Made by a program: the position numbers and the translations under genes
In this document: one piece after another, positions 35,449 to 45,165 of the stretch
Position numbering within the stretch: the first letter of the stretch is position 1
Layout of the letters: each line of letters starts with the position of its first letter
Origin: Pseudomonas laurylsulfatiphila
GTDB lineage: Bacteria > Pseudomonadota > Gammaproteobacteria > Pseudomonadales > Pseudomonadaceae
Direction: 5' to 3'
NCBI RefSeq assembly: GCF_002934665.1
Contig: NZ_NIRS01000008.1
Location: 1-64,000 of the forward strand
Length of the DNA: 64,000 bases
The notes under the pieces: generated by a model
The model's input: only the letters and a program-made list of their open reading frames with translations
Told to the model about the DNA's origin: nothing
Databases searched by the model: none

Positions 35449-36285
35449 TTACTCGGCAATCAACCAATCCATCCGCCACCCACCCTGGGTCTGTCCAAGC
35501 TTCTCGGACAACCACGGCAGCAACTCACGCAACTCTTCCTCCAGCCCCCACGGCGGATTGGCAATCGCCAGCCCGGAGCCGTTCAGGCTGTTCGGCGTAT
35601 CCAGCGGATGCACCAGCAACTCCACCCGCAACAACTTCGGCGCACCGGTACCGGCCAGGTCCTGGTAGAAACGACGCAGCGCACGCTGATCCTTCACCGG
35701 GTACCAGATCGCCGCCACGGTCTGGCGCATCCGGCCGATCGCTTCCTTGAGCGACGCGGCACAACGCTGCATCTCGTCGAGCTTCTCGAACGGCGGATCG
35801 ATCAACATCACCGCACGCTTCTCCGGCACCGGCAGCAAGCCCCGCGACACATGCCAGCCTTCGCCCAGGTGCACCTTGACCCGACGATCACCGGCCATGT
35901 TGTCCTTGAGCAAAACGCCGTCTTCCGGATGCTTCTCGTTGAGCAACACGCGGTCCTGCGGGCGGGTCAATCGTCGCGCCAACTCTGGCGACCCCGGGTA
36001 ATAGCGCAACTGGCCATCCGGGTTCATCTCGTGCAGCACCTGCATGTAATCGGCGGTCAGGATCGGCAGATCCGGCTGATCCCACAAACGCGCAATCCCT
36101 TCCAGGTACTCGCCGGTACGGTTGGCCTGATCACCCTGAAGGTCATACAGACCGATGCCGGCGTGGGTGTCGAGATAGGCAAACGGCTGCTCCTTGCGCG
36201 ACATCAGGGCGATGAGGCGGGTCAAGGTCAGGTGTTTGAACACATCGGCGTGATTGCCGGCATGGAAGGCGTGACGATAATTCAT
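35449..36285 (-). CDS. rlmJ: 23S rRNA (adenine2030-N6)-methyltransferase RlmJ
   Basis: A 278-aa methyltransferase matching E. coli RlmJ (YhiR) over its full length. The N-terminus MNYRHAFHAGNHADVFKH is highly characteristic. The SAM-binding region contains YLDTHAGIGLYDL, and the catalytic DPPF/Y motif appears as LIDPPFE. GGAG lies upstream of the ATG at 36285. It faces msrA across a REP pair and diverges from the DUF2165 gene. Confidence 0.93.
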   Translation of the reverse strand: MNYRHAFHAGNHADVFKHLTLTRLIALMSRKEQPFAYLDTHAGIGLYDLQGDQANRTGEYLEGIARLWDQPDLPILTADYMQVLHEMNPDGQLRYYPGSPELARRLTRPQDRVLLNEKHPEDGVLLKDNMAGDRRVKVHLGEGWHVSRGLLPVPEKRAVMLIDPPFEKLDEMQRCAASLKEAIGRMRQTVAAIWYPVKDQRALRRFYQDLAGTGAPKLLRVELLVHPLDTPNSLNGSGLAIANPPWGLEEELRELLPWLSEKLGQTQGGWRMDWLIAE

Positions 36286-36492
36286 GGCTGCTCCTGCGAA
36301 GGCCGGGAAGTTTACCTTTTACCGGCCGGCAAGTCAGGGGTTGGCGACTGAGCGGACACTTCGAGCATTCATAGCGGCAACAAGCACGCACCATCACTCG
36401 ACAAATTCACAAACGCCTCACAACAGGAAGACTCCCGAACCTGCAAACCGGTGTGATAGCGTTCTTTGTCGTAAAAAGCAAAGGACGCACAA

Positions 36493-36987
36493 ATGACCAT
36501 TCGCTACGCAAAGATTGCAATGACCCTGGCGCTCGCCGCATTCGCCTTCATGACCGTGTTCAACAACATCACCGACTACGGTTCCAACTTCAACTTCGTC
36601 CGGCATGTGCTGAGCATGGATACCACCTTCCCTGACAACGCCGCCCGGTATCGCGCAATTGATCTGCCTTGGGTGTGGCATGGGGCTTACTGGCTGATCA
36701 TCCTTGGCGAAGCCATTACCTGTGGACTTCTTGGCTACGGCGCACTACAGCTCTGGCGCTCGCGGTCAGCCGGTGGGCATGAGTTCAGACGGGCCAGGAA
36801 GTGGGCCGTAGCGGGTTTGACGACCGGGTTTTTCGTATGGTTTTTCGGCTTCATGGTTGTAGGAGGTGAGTGGTTTCTGATGTGGCAATCCGACATTTGG
36901 AATGGTCAGGACGCAGCCTTCAGGTTCTACATGGCAATACTGGGCGTGCTGATCTTTCTGAATCAGCCCGATACCGATCTTGACTGA
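36493..36987 (+). CDS. DUF2165 family integral membrane protein
   Basis: A 164-aa protein with four predicted membrane helices, matching the DUF2165 pattern (VFNNITDYGSNF...VRHVLSMDT near the start, then WHGAYWLIILGEA and GFMVVGGEWFLMWQS). No function is known for the family. AAAGGA precedes the ATG at 36493. A bidirectional terminator separates it from putP, so it is transcribed alone. I do not recall it at this place in P. aeruginosa, and it may have arrived with the put genes. Confidence 0.8.
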   Translation: MTIRYAKIAMTLALAAFAFMTVFNNITDYGSNFNFVRHVLSMDTTFPDNAARYRAIDLPWVWHGAYWLIILGEAITCGLLGYGALQLWRSRSAGGHEFRRARKWAVAGLTTGFFVWFFGFMVVGGEWFLMWQSDIWNGQDAAFRFYMAILGVLIFLNQPDTDLD

Positions 36988-36995
36988 TCCCCAAT

Positions 36996-37034
36996 AAAAA
37001 ACGGCCCGCACCAAAAGCTGCGAGCCGTTCTTTT
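36996..37034. terminator. Bidirectional terminator between the DUF2165 gene and putP
   Basis: Stem 37000-37010 with 37019-37029 (one mismatch) and an 8-base loop, with A run on the left and T run on the right. It serves both convergent genes. Confidence 0.75.
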
Positions 37035-37067
37035 ATCAGCGACGGGAAGCGTTCACCCCATCACTCA

Positions 37068-38552
37068 TCACTTGTTCAGACGATAATCATTCTCTGCAGC
37101 CGCAAAACGCTGGAACATGCCGGCAGTCGGGGTGCCCATTTTGCTGACGAAGTAGATCGCCAGGCTGGCGAAAATGAAGCCCGGGATGATTTCGTACAGG
37201 CCCAGCAGTTCGAAGTGTTTCCAGACGATCACGGTGATCGCGCCGACCAGGATGCCGGCCAGTGCGCCGTTGCGGGTCATGTCTTTCCAGATCACGGAGA
37301 TCAGTACGACCGGACCGAATGCGGCACCGAAACCGGCCCAGGCGTAGCTCACCAGACCCAGTACACGGTTTTCCGGGTTGGCTGCCAGTGCGATAGCAAT
37401 CAGGGCAACCAATAGCACCATGGCACGGCCGACCCAGACCAGCTCCAGCTGCGAAGCGGATTTACGCAGGAAGGTCTTGTAGAAGTCTTCGGTCAGGGCG
37501 CTCGAGCACACCAGCAACTGGCAGCTCAGGGTGCTCATGACCGCCGCCAGAATGGCCGACAGCAGGACACCGGCGATCCATGGGTTGAACAGGATCTTGG
37601 CCAGTTCGATGAACACACGTTCGTGGTTCTCGGAGACCGCGCCAGCCACGTCCGGGTGCGCCGAGAAGTAGGCGATACCGAAGAAGCCCACAGCCACTGT
37701 GCCGCCCAGGCACAGGATCATCCAGGTCATGGAGATGCGTCGAGCCTTGGCAATCGATTTCACCGAATCAGCCGCCATGAAACGCGCGAGGATGTGCGGC
37801 TGACCGAAGTAGCCCAGACCCCAGCCCATCAGCGAGATGATGCCGATGAAAGTGGTGCCCTTGAGCATGTCGAAGTTGCTTGGATCTTGCGCTTCGATGG
37901 CCAGGAAGGTGGTGTCGACACCACCGGTGGCCAGCAGCACGATGACTGGCGTCAGGATCAACGCGAAGATCATCAGGGTGGCTTGTACGGTATCGGTCCA
38001 GCTTACGGCCAGGAATCCGCCGATAAAGGTGTAGGCAATCGTAGCCGCAGCACCGGCCCACAACGCCGTCTCGTAGGACATGCCGAAAGTGCTTTCGAAC
38101 AGGCGGGCACCGGCCACGATGCCGGAAGCGCAGTAGATGGTGAAGAACACCAGAATCACGACCGCAGAGATGATCCGCAGCAAGCCGCTCTTGTCTTCGA
38201 AACGGCTGGCGAAGTAGTCCGGCAGGGTCAGTGCATCACCGTTGTGCTCGGTCTGCACGCGCAGACGGCCGGCGACGAACAGCCAGTTCAGGTAGGCGCC
38301 GACGATCAGGCCGATGGCGATCCAGCTTTCGGAAAGACCGGACATGTAGATTGCACCGGGCAAGCCCATCAACAACCAGCCGCTCATGTCGGAGGCACCG
38401 GCGGACAGTGCAGTCACGACGCTGCCCAGGCTGCGACCGCCCAGAATGTAGTCGGAAAGGTTGTTGGTGGAGCGATAGGCCATCAAGCCGATCAGCACCA
38501 TTGCTGCGATGTAGATCACGAACGTGATCAGGGTTGGATTGCTTACGCTCAT
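37068..38552 (-). CDS. putP: Sodium/proline symporter PutP
   Basis: Inner-membrane Na+-coupled proline uptake carrier of the SSS family, 494 aa with about 13 hydrophobic segments. Visible motifs are STNNLSDYILGGRSLG near the N-terminus and GLGYFGQPHILARFMA in the middle, both typical of PutP. The open frame reaches 38645, but ATG 38552 (MSVSNPTLIT) gives the family length. It is divergent from putA, with shared GGTTGCACC operator sites in the gap, so proline uptake and breakdown are probably controlled together by PutA. Confidence 0.95.
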   Translation of the reverse strand: MSVSNPTLITFVIYIAAMVLIGLMAYRSTNNLSDYILGGRSLGSVVTALSAGASDMSGWLLMGLPGAIYMSGLSESWIAIGLIVGAYLNWLFVAGRLRVQTEHNGDALTLPDYFASRFEDKSGLLRIISAVVILVFFTIYCASGIVAGARLFESTFGMSYETALWAGAAATIAYTFIGGFLAVSWTDTVQATLMIFALILTPVIVLLATGGVDTTFLAIEAQDPSNFDMLKGTTFIGIISLMGWGLGYFGQPHILARFMAADSVKSIAKARRISMTWMILCLGGTVAVGFFGIAYFSAHPDVAGAVSENHERVFIELAKILFNPWIAGVLLSAILAAVMSTLSCQLLVCSSALTEDFYKTFLRKSASQLELVWVGRAMVLLVALIAIALAANPENRVLGLVSYAWAGFGAAFGPVVLISVIWKDMTRNGALAGILVGAITVIVWKHFELLGLYEIIPGFIFASLAIYFVSKMGTPTAGMFQRFAAAENDYRLNK

Positions 38553-38700
38553 TAAGTTACGCCCTGGCTTTGTTTTTATGTAGCGGCGGCTGGTGAACCG
38601 CTCGCAAACGCATACGTTTGACAGACGATCCGGATTCCCGCGCATTTATGACTGATGTTTCCCCAGGAAAGCCATCAGCCGGAGCACCCGGACTTGTCCT

Positions 38701-38942
38701 GGTTGCACCTTGGGCGCGAATGCTATTCAACAAAGCAAATAAGGTGCAACCAGTTTCTGGAGAATAAGTTGCACCCAGTCGGAAATAAATATCAACCACC
38801 GGTTTTTGCTCCTTTTCGGAGCAAGAAACAGAGCCAACCGCGTTAAAAAGCACCAAGCAGATACGGCACATCCGTACCAGAATTTATTTCCTGACGAGCT
38901 GCGTAATATTCCGACAAAAAAAGGGTTGCACCCGGTTGCACC
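38701..38942. promoter_or_regulatory. PutA operator array in the putP-putA gap
   Basis: GGTTGCACC occurs at 38701-38709, 38924-38932 and 38934-38942, reversed at 38743-38751, and as GTTGCACC at 38768-38775. The core GTTGCA is the known DNA target of PutA ribbon-helix-helix domains in enteric bacteria. The last two copies are one helical turn apart and lie about 70 bases before the putA start. Binding here is inferred. Confidence 0.75.
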
Positions 38943-39012
38943 TCAACAGTCGCACGGCTAATCTTGCCGCCAGCTGATGCCACGCCGTCGTGGCAAACAT
39001 GAGGATAAAAAC

Positions 39013-42000
39013 ATGGCTACCACCACCCTTGGGGTCAAACTTGACGACCCGACCCGCGAACGCCTCAAGGCCGCCGCGACCTCGATTGATCGCACGCCGC
39101 ACTGGTTGATCAAGCAGGCAATCTTCAATTACCTGGAAAAACTCGAGGGTGGTGCAACCCTGACCGAGCTGAGCGGTTTGACCAAGGATTCCGACGACAC
39201 CGTCGATGCGCCTCTGGATCACGCCCACCAGTGCTTCCTCGAATTCGCCGAAAGCATCCTGCCGCAGTCGGTACTGCGCGCCTCGATCACCGCCGCCTAC
39301 CGCCGCCCTGAGCCGGAAGTCGTGCCGATGCTGATCGAGCAGGCTCGCCTGCCGGCACCTATGGCCGAAGCCACCAACAAACTCGCCGCCTCGATTGCTG
39401 AAAAACTGCGCAATCAGAAGAGCGCTGGCGGCCGTGCCGGCATCGTTCAGGGCCTGCTGCAGGAATTCTCCCTGTCGTCCCAGGAAGGCGTGGCGCTGAT
39501 GTGCCTGGCCGAAGCGCTGCTGCGCATCCCGGACAAAGGCACCCGTGACGCCCTGATCCGCGACAAGATCAGCACCGGCAACTGGCAGCCGCACCTGGGC
39601 AACAGCCCGTCGCTGTTCGTCAACGCCGCCACCTGGGGCCTGCTGCTGACCGGCAAGCTGGTGTCAACCCACAACGAAGCCGGCCTGACTTCGTCCCTGA
39701 GCCGCATCATCGGCAAGAGCGGCGAGCCGATGATCCGCAAGGGCGTCGACATGGCCATGCGCCTGATGGGCGAGCAGTTCGTGACCGGCGAAACCATCGC
39801 CGAAGCCCTGGCCAACGCCAGCAAGTTCGAAGCCAAGGGCTTCCGCTATTCCTACGACATGCTGGGTGAAGCCGCACTCACCGAGCACGACGCCCAGAAG
39901 TACCTGGCCTCGTACGAACAAGCCATCCACTCGATCGGCAAAGCCTCCCACGGTCGCGGGATTTATGAAGGCCCGGGCATTTCCATCAAGCTGTCGGCAC
40001 TGCACCCGCGTTACAGCCGTGCCCAGTACGAGCGCGTGATGGATGAGCTGTACCCACGCCTGCTGTCGCTGACGCTGCTGGCCAAGCAATACGACATCGG
40101 CCTGAACATCGACGCCGAAGAAGCCGACCGCCTCGAACTGTCGCTGGATCTGCTCGAGCGCCTGTGCTTCGAGCCGCAACTGACCGGCTGGAACGGCATC
40201 GGTTTCGTGATCCAGGCTTATCAGAAGCGTTGCCCGTACGTGATCGACTACGTGATCGACCTGGCTCGTCGCAGCCGTCATCGCCTGATGATCCGCCTGG
40301 TGAAAGGCGCGTACTGGGACAGCGAAATCAAGCGCGCCCAGGTCGAAGGCCTGGAGGGCTACCCGGTCTATACCCGCAAGGTGTACACCGACGTGTCCTA
40401 CATCGCTTGCGCACGCAAATTGCTGTCGGTGCCGGAAGTCATCTACCCGCAGTTCGCCACGCACAACGCCCACACCCTGTCGGCCATTTATCACATCGCG
40501 GGTCAGAACTATTACCCGGGCCAGTACGAGTTCCAGTGCCTGCACGGCATGGGTGAACCGCTGTACGAACAGGTTGTAGGCAAAGTCTCCGAAGGCAAGC
40601 TGAACCGTCCGTGCCGCGTGTACGCGCCGGTCGGCACCCACGAAACCCTGCTGGCTTACCTGGTGCGTCGCCTGCTGGAAAACGGCGCGAACACCTCGTT
40701 CGTGAACCGTATCGCCGACCAGTCGATTTCGATTCAGGAACTGGTAGCCGACCCAGTGGCGAGCATCGAGCAGATGGCGACCGTGGAAGGTGGTTTCGGC
40801 CTGCCGCACCCGCGCATTCCGTTGCCGCGTGACCTGTATGGCTCCGAACGCGCCAACTCCAGCGGCATCGACATGGCCAACGAACATCGTTTGGCGTCGC
40901 TGTCCTGCGCGCTTCTCGCTACCGCACACAACCACTGGAAAGCCGCACCAATACTCGGCTGCGCATCCAGCAACGAAGCCCCGGCGCAGGTTTTGAACCC
41001 GTCCGATCTGCGTGACGTGGTCGGCCATGTACAGGAAGCCACCGTCGAAGACGTCGACAACGCGATCCAGTGCGCCCTCAACGCCGCGCCGATCTGGCAG
41101 GCCACACCGCCCGCCGAACGCGCCGCGATCCTGGAACGTGCCGCCGACCTGATGGAAGCCGAGATCCAACCGCTGATGGGCCTGCTGGCCCGCGAAGCCG
41201 GTAAGACCTTCGCCAACGCCATCGCTGAAGTGCGTGAAGCCGTGGATTTCCTGCGTTACTACGCCGTGCAGGCACGCAACGACTTCACCAACGATGCTCA
41301 CCGTCCGCTGGGTCCAGTCGTGTGCATCAGCCCGTGGAACTTCCCGCTGGCGATCTTCAGTGGTCAGGTGGCTGCTGCCCTGGCCGCCGGTAACCCGGTA
41401 TTGGCCAAGCCTGCGGAACAGACGCCGCTGGTCGCCGCTCAAGCCGTGCGCCTGCTGCTCGAAGCCGGCATTCCCGAGGGCGTACTGCAACTGCTGCCGG
41501 GTCGCGGCGAAACCGTGGGTGCCGGCCTGGTCGGCGACGATCGCGTCAAAGGCGTGATGTTCACCGGTTCCACCGAAGTCGCGCGTTTGCTGCAACGCAA
41601 CATCGCCGGCCGCCTGGACAGCCAGGGTCGCCCGATCCCGCTGATCGCCGAAACCGGTGGCCAGAACGCGATGATCGTCGACTCTTCGGCACTGACCGAA
41701 CAAGTGGTGATCGACGTGGTTTCGTCGGCGTTCGACAGCGCCGGCCAACGTTGCTCGGCCCTGCGCGTCCTGTGCCTGCAGGAAGATTCCGCCGATCGCG
41801 TCATCGAAATGCTCAAGGGCGCGATGGCCGAAAGCCGTCTCGGCAACCCTGAGCGCCTGTCCGTGGACATCGGCCCGGTCATCGACGCCGAAGCCAAGGC
41901 TGGCATCGAGAAGCACATCCAGGCCATGCGCGACAAAGGTCGCAGCGTGTACCAGGTGGCCATCGCCGATGCCGAAGAAGTCAAACGCGGCACCTTCGTG

Positions 42001-42963
42001 ATGCCGACCCTGATCGAACTGGAAAGCTTCGACGAACTGCAGCGGGAGATCTTCGGCCCGGTGCTGCACGTGGTTCGCTACAAGCGCAAGGACATCGATC
42101 AACTGATCGGCCAGATCAACGCTTCCGGCTACGGCCTGACCCTGGGCGTGCACACCCGCATCGACGAGACCATCGCCAAGGTGATCGACACCGTCAATGC
42201 CGGTAACGTCTACGTCAACCGCAACATCGTCGGTGCCGTGGTCGGCGTGCAGCCATTCGGCGGCGAAGGCCTGTCGGGTACTGGCCCGAAAGCCGGCGGC
42301 CCGCTGTACCTGTACCGCCTGTTGTCGACCCGCCCTGCGGATGCGATCGAACAATCCTTCGCTCGCGGCGATGCTGCCGCAGCACCGGACGTTCGTCTGC
42401 GCGACGCCATGAGCAAGCCACTGACCGCCCTGAAAGCCTGGGCCGACAGCAACAAGTTCGCCGACCTGAGCACCCTGTGCGTGCAGTTCGCCGCGCAATC
42501 GCAAAGCGGCATCACCCGCGTCCTGGCCGGCCCGACCGGCGAGCGCAACAGCTACGCGATCCTGCCACGGGAACACGTGCTGTGCCTGGCGGAAGTCGAA
42601 GGCGATCTGCTGACTCAACTGGCGGCGGTACTGGCTGTCGGCGGTTCGGCGGTCTGGCCGGAGGGTGAACTGACCAAGGCGCTGTTCGCACGCCTGCCGA
42701 AGGAGATTCAGGCGCGCATCAAGCTGGTTTCCGACTGGAACAAGGACGAAGTGGTGTTTGACGCGGTTGTGCATCACGGCCACTCCGACCAGTTGCGAGC
42801 GGTTTGCCAGCAGGTTGCCAAGCGTGCCGGTGCGATTGTCGGGGTTCAGGGCCTGTCGCAGGGCGAGACCAACATTGCGTTGGAGCGTTTGGTGATCGAG
42901 CGGGCGTTGAGCGTCAACACCGCTGCGGCGGGTGGTAATGCGAGCTTGATGACGATCGGCTAA
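39013..42963 (+). CDS. putA: Trifunctional PutA: repressor, proline dehydrogenase and P5C dehydrogenase
   Basis: Oxidises proline to glutamate in two steps and represses the put genes when proline is absent. It has 1316 aa. The N-terminal ribbon-helix-helix (about 1-47, TTTLGVKLDD...DRTPHWLIKQAI) marks the DNA-binding type. The proline dehydrogenase barrel (about 260-570) has RLVKGAYWDSEIK. The aldehyde dehydrogenase domain (about 640-1120) has catalytic Cys914 in AGQRCSALRVL. A C-terminal lid domain follows. Start ATG 39013 is preceded by GAGGA at 39001; the upstream ATG at 38977 is not needed. A terminator hairpin follows the stop. Confidence 0.97.
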   Translation: MATTTLGVKLDDPTRERLKAAATSIDRTPHWLIKQAIFNYLEKLEGGATLTELSGLTKDSDDTVDAPLDHAHQCFLEFAESILPQSVLRASITAAYRRPEPEVVPMLIEQARLPAPMAEATNKLAASIAEKLRNQKSAGGRAGIVQGLLQEFSLSSQEGVALMCLAEALLRIPDKGTRDALIRDKISTGNWQPHLGNSPSLFVNAATWGLLLTGKLVSTHNEAGLTSSLSRIIGKSGEPMIRKGVDMAMRLMGEQFVTGETIAEALANASKFEAKGFRYSYDMLGEAALTEHDAQKYLASYEQAIHSIGKASHGRGIYEGPGISIKLSALHPRYSRAQYERVMDELYPRLLSLTLLAKQYDIGLNIDAEEADRLELSLDLLERLCFEPQLTGWNGIGFVIQAYQKRCPYVIDYVIDLARRSRHRLMIRLVKGAYWDSEIKRAQVEGLEGYPVYTRKVYTDVSYIACARKLLSVPEVIYPQFATHNAHTLSAIYHIAGQNYYPGQYEFQCLHGMGEPLYEQVVGKVSEGKLNRPCRVYAPVGTHETLLAYLVRRLLENGANTSFVNRIADQSISIQELVADPVASIEQMATVEGGFGLPHPRIPLPRDLYGSERANSSGIDMANEHRLASLSCALLATAHNHWKAAPILGCASSNEAPAQVLNPSDLRDVVGHVQEATVEDVDNAIQCALNAAPIWQATPPAERAAILERAADLMEAEIQPLMGLLAREAGKTFANAIAEVREAVDFLRYYAVQARNDFTNDAHRPLGPVVCISPWNFPLAIFSGQVAAALAAGNPVLAKPAEQTPLVAAQAVRLLLEAGIPEGVLQLLPGRGETVGAGLVGDDRVKGVMFTGSTEVARLLQRNIAGRLDSQGRPIPLIAETGGQNAMIVDSSALTEQVVIDVVSSAFDSAGQRCSALRVLCLQEDSADRVIEMLKGAMAESRLGNPERLSVDIGPVIDAEAKAGIEKHIQAMRDKGRSVYQVAIADAEEVKRGTFVMPTLIELESFDELQREIFGPVLHVVRYKRKDIDQLIGQINASGYGLTLGVHTRIDETIAKVIDTVNAGNVYVNRNIVGAVVGVQPFGGEGLSGTGPKAGGPLYLYRLLSTRPADAIEQSFARGDAAAAPDVRLRDAMSKPLTALKAWADSNKFADLSTLCVQFAAQSQSGITRVLAGPTGERNSYAILPREHVLCLAEVEGDLLTQLAAVLAVGGSAVWPEGELTKALFARLPKEIQARIKLVSDWNKDEVVFDAVVHHGHSDQLRAVCQQVAKRAGAIVGVQGLSQGETNIALERLVIERALSVNTAAAGGNASLMTIG
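39151..39159 (-). promoter_or_regulatory. Further GGTTGCACC site inside putA
   Basis: The reverse complement of the intergenic 9-mer occurs about 140 bases into the coding sequence, at the end of the DNA-binding domain region. It could be an internal operator or a coincidence of codons Gly-Ala-Thr. Confidence 0.4.
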
Positions 42964-42973
42964 GCCCGATAAG

Positions 42974-42998
42974 CCGGGCACCTGCAACAGGTGCCCGG
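42974..42998 (+). terminator. Terminator hairpin after putA
   Basis: A perfect 11-bp stem (CCGGGCACCTG / CAGGTGCCCGG) with a 3-base loop begins 11 bases past the stop. The T tract is poor. Confidence 0.6.
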
Positions 42999-43013
42999 TT
43001 CAGCAAAAATCCC

Positions 43014-43103
43014 TGTGGGAGCGAGCTTGCTCGCGATAGCGATCCATCAGTCACCTTCTATGTTGACTGATCTGCCGCCATCGCGAGCAAGCTCGCTCCC
43101 ACA
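43014..43103. repeat. Inverted REP pair
   Basis: Copies at 43014-43038 and 43080-43103 lie between putA and the acyl-CoA dehydrogenase gene. Confidence 0.9.
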
Positions 43104-43221
43104 GTGGTTTGTGGCGCTTGCAAAGTCGCCGCCCTGCCCCACCATCACGCTCATCAATCATGCTATTCAGCATAAATTCACCAGACTAGACTCGGCCCAT
43201 CCCAATAAAAGGTAGGCCGCC

Positions 43222-45024
43222 ATGTCCGAGACGCTGCTCAGTTCCCGCAATCTGGCTTTCGAGCTGTATGAAGTCCTCGATGCCGAGGGCCTGACTCAGC
43301 GTGAACGTTTCGCCGAGCACAATCGCGAAACCTTCGATGCGGCCATAGGCACCGCCCGCAGCATCGCCGAGAAGTTCTTCGCCCCGCACAACCGCAAGGG
43401 CGACGAGAACGAGCCGCGCTACGAGAACGGTCAGGCGATTCTGATTCCGGAAGTGAAACCGGCGGTGGATGCTTTCCTCGAAGCCGGCTTCCTCAACGCC
43501 GCGCGCAGTTTCGACGCCGGCGGCATGCAACTTCCTACACTGCTGTCCCAGGCCTGCTTTTCACACTTCCAGTCGGCCAACGCGGCGACGACTTCCTATC
43601 CGTTCCTGACCATGGGCGCGGCCAACCTGATCGAAAGCTTCGGTACCGAGGAGCAGAAGCGCCGCTTCCTGCAACCGATGATCGACGGCCGCTTCTTCGG
43701 CACCATGGCCCTGACCGAACCCCATGCCGGTTCGTCGCTGTCGGATATTCGTACCCGCGCCGAGCCAGCGTCCGACGGCACTTATCGCCTCAAGGGCAAC
43801 AAGATCTTCATCTCCGGAGGCGATCATCCGCTGTCGGAAAACATCGTGCACATGGTGCTGGCCAAGCTGCCGGACGCACCGGCCGGTGTGAAAGGCATTT
43901 CGCTGTTCATCGTGCCCAAGTTCCTGGTCAACGACGACGGCAGCCTCGGCCAGCGCAACGACGTGTTGCTGGCCGGACTGTTCCACAAGATGGGCTGGCG
44001 CGGCACCACCTCCACCGCGCTGAATTTCGGCGATAACGGCGAGTGTGTCGGCTATCTGGTGGGCAAGCCGCACCAGGGCTTGAGCTACATGTTCCAGATG
44101 ATGAACGAGGCGCGGATTGGCGTCGGCATGGGCGCGGTAATGCTCGGCTACGCCGGCTACCTGTATTCGCTGGAATACGCCCGTGAGCGTCCGCAAGGCC
44201 GCGTGCCGGACAGCAAGGACCCGAACACTGCGCCGGTGGCGATCATTCAGCACGCCGACGTCAAACGCATGCTGCTGACACAAAAGGCCTACGTTGAAGG
44301 CTCGTTCGACCTTGGCCTGTACGCGGCGCGGCTGTTCGATGACACCACGACGCTGGAGATCGAAGCCGAGCGCAAGCAGGCCCATGAACTGCTGGACCTG
44401 CTGACGCCGATCGTTAAATCCTGGCCATCGGAGTTCTGCCTGAAGGCCAACGAACTGGCGATCCAGATTCTCGGCGGCCACGGTTACACCCGCGAATACC
44501 CGGTGGAGCAGTATTACCGCGACAATCGCCTCAACCCGATCCACGAAGGCACCCACGGCATTCAGTCGCTGGACCTTTTGGGCCGCAAACTGGCGCAGAA
44601 CGGTGGCGCGGGGCTCAAGCAACTGATCCGCCTGATCGCCGACACCGCCGAACGAGCCCAGGCGTTCGAGTCGTTGACGCCGCTACGCGAGCCGCTGGAG
44701 AAACTGGTGGCGCGCCTACAAGCCGTGACCATCGGCCTGCTGACCGACCTGGCCCAGGGCAAGGTTAACAGCAGCCTGGCGAACTCGGCGCTGTACCTGA
44801 AGGTGTTCGGGCACACCGTCATTGGCTGGCGCTGGCTGGAACAGGCCATTCGTGCCGAGGAAGGTCTGGCCAAGGGCAATGCAGCGGATGTGAGCTTCTA
44901 TAAAGGCAAGTTGCAGGCGGCCCGCTACTTCCTGACATGGGAAGTGCCAGGGTGCCACCATGAGCTGGCGATTCTTGAGGCACGGGATGATGTTTGCCTG
45001 GGGATGCAGGATGAGTGGTTTTGA
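43222..45024 (+). CDS. Acyl-CoA dehydrogenase (PA5020-like)
   Basis: A 600-aa flavoprotein of the acyl-CoA dehydrogenase family, longer than the 380-aa basic type because of an added C-terminal domain. Family signatures are ALTEPHAGSSLSDIRTRA (substrate and FAD site) and the C-terminal AIQILGGHGYTREYPVEQYYRDNRLNPIHEGTHGIQ, which contains the catalytic Glu region. The chain-length preference cannot be read. AGGTAGG precedes ATG 43222. In P. aeruginosa the same gene (PA5020) directly follows the rlmJ region, so the DUF2165-putP-putA block is inserted before it here. Confidence 0.9.
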   Translation: MSETLLSSRNLAFELYEVLDAEGLTQRERFAEHNRETFDAAIGTARSIAEKFFAPHNRKGDENEPRYENGQAILIPEVKPAVDAFLEAGFLNAARSFDAGGMQLPTLLSQACFSHFQSANAATTSYPFLTMGAANLIESFGTEEQKRRFLQPMIDGRFFGTMALTEPHAGSSLSDIRTRAEPASDGTYRLKGNKIFISGGDHPLSENIVHMVLAKLPDAPAGVKGISLFIVPKFLVNDDGSLGQRNDVLLAGLFHKMGWRGTTSTALNFGDNGECVGYLVGKPHQGLSYMFQMMNEARIGVGMGAVMLGYAGYLYSLEYARERPQGRVPDSKDPNTAPVAIIQHADVKRMLLTQKAYVEGSFDLGLYAARLFDDTTTLEIEAERKQAHELLDLLTPIVKSWPSEFCLKANELAIQILGGHGYTREYPVEQYYRDNRLNPIHEGTHGIQSLDLLGRKLAQNGGAGLKQLIRLIADTAERAQAFESLTPLREPLEKLVARLQAVTIGLLTDLAQGKVNSSLANSALYLKVFGHTVIGWRWLEQAIRAEEGLAKGNAADVSFYKGKLQAARYFLTWEVPGCHHELAILEARDDVCLGMQDEWF

Positions 45025-45053
45025 TCCCGGCCTTGTGTAGCCTTTGAAATCCA

Positions 45054-45144
45054 ATCGCTGGCAAGCCAGCTCCCACAGGAGTCTCTGTTGTTCACTAATC
45101 CAGTGTTCAACACCAAACCCTGTGGGAGCGGGCTTGCCCGCGAT
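45054..45144. repeat. Inverted REP pair
   Basis: Copies at 45054-45077 and 45121-45144 lie between the convergent acyl-CoA dehydrogenase and chemoreceptor genes. Confidence 0.88.
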
Positions 45145-45165
45145 AGCGTCAGCACAGACAGCACA

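Noticed and set aside
39664..42987. 1107-codon frame antisense to putA
   Set aside because: A by-product of high GC third positions in putA; no ribosome site or motif supports it.
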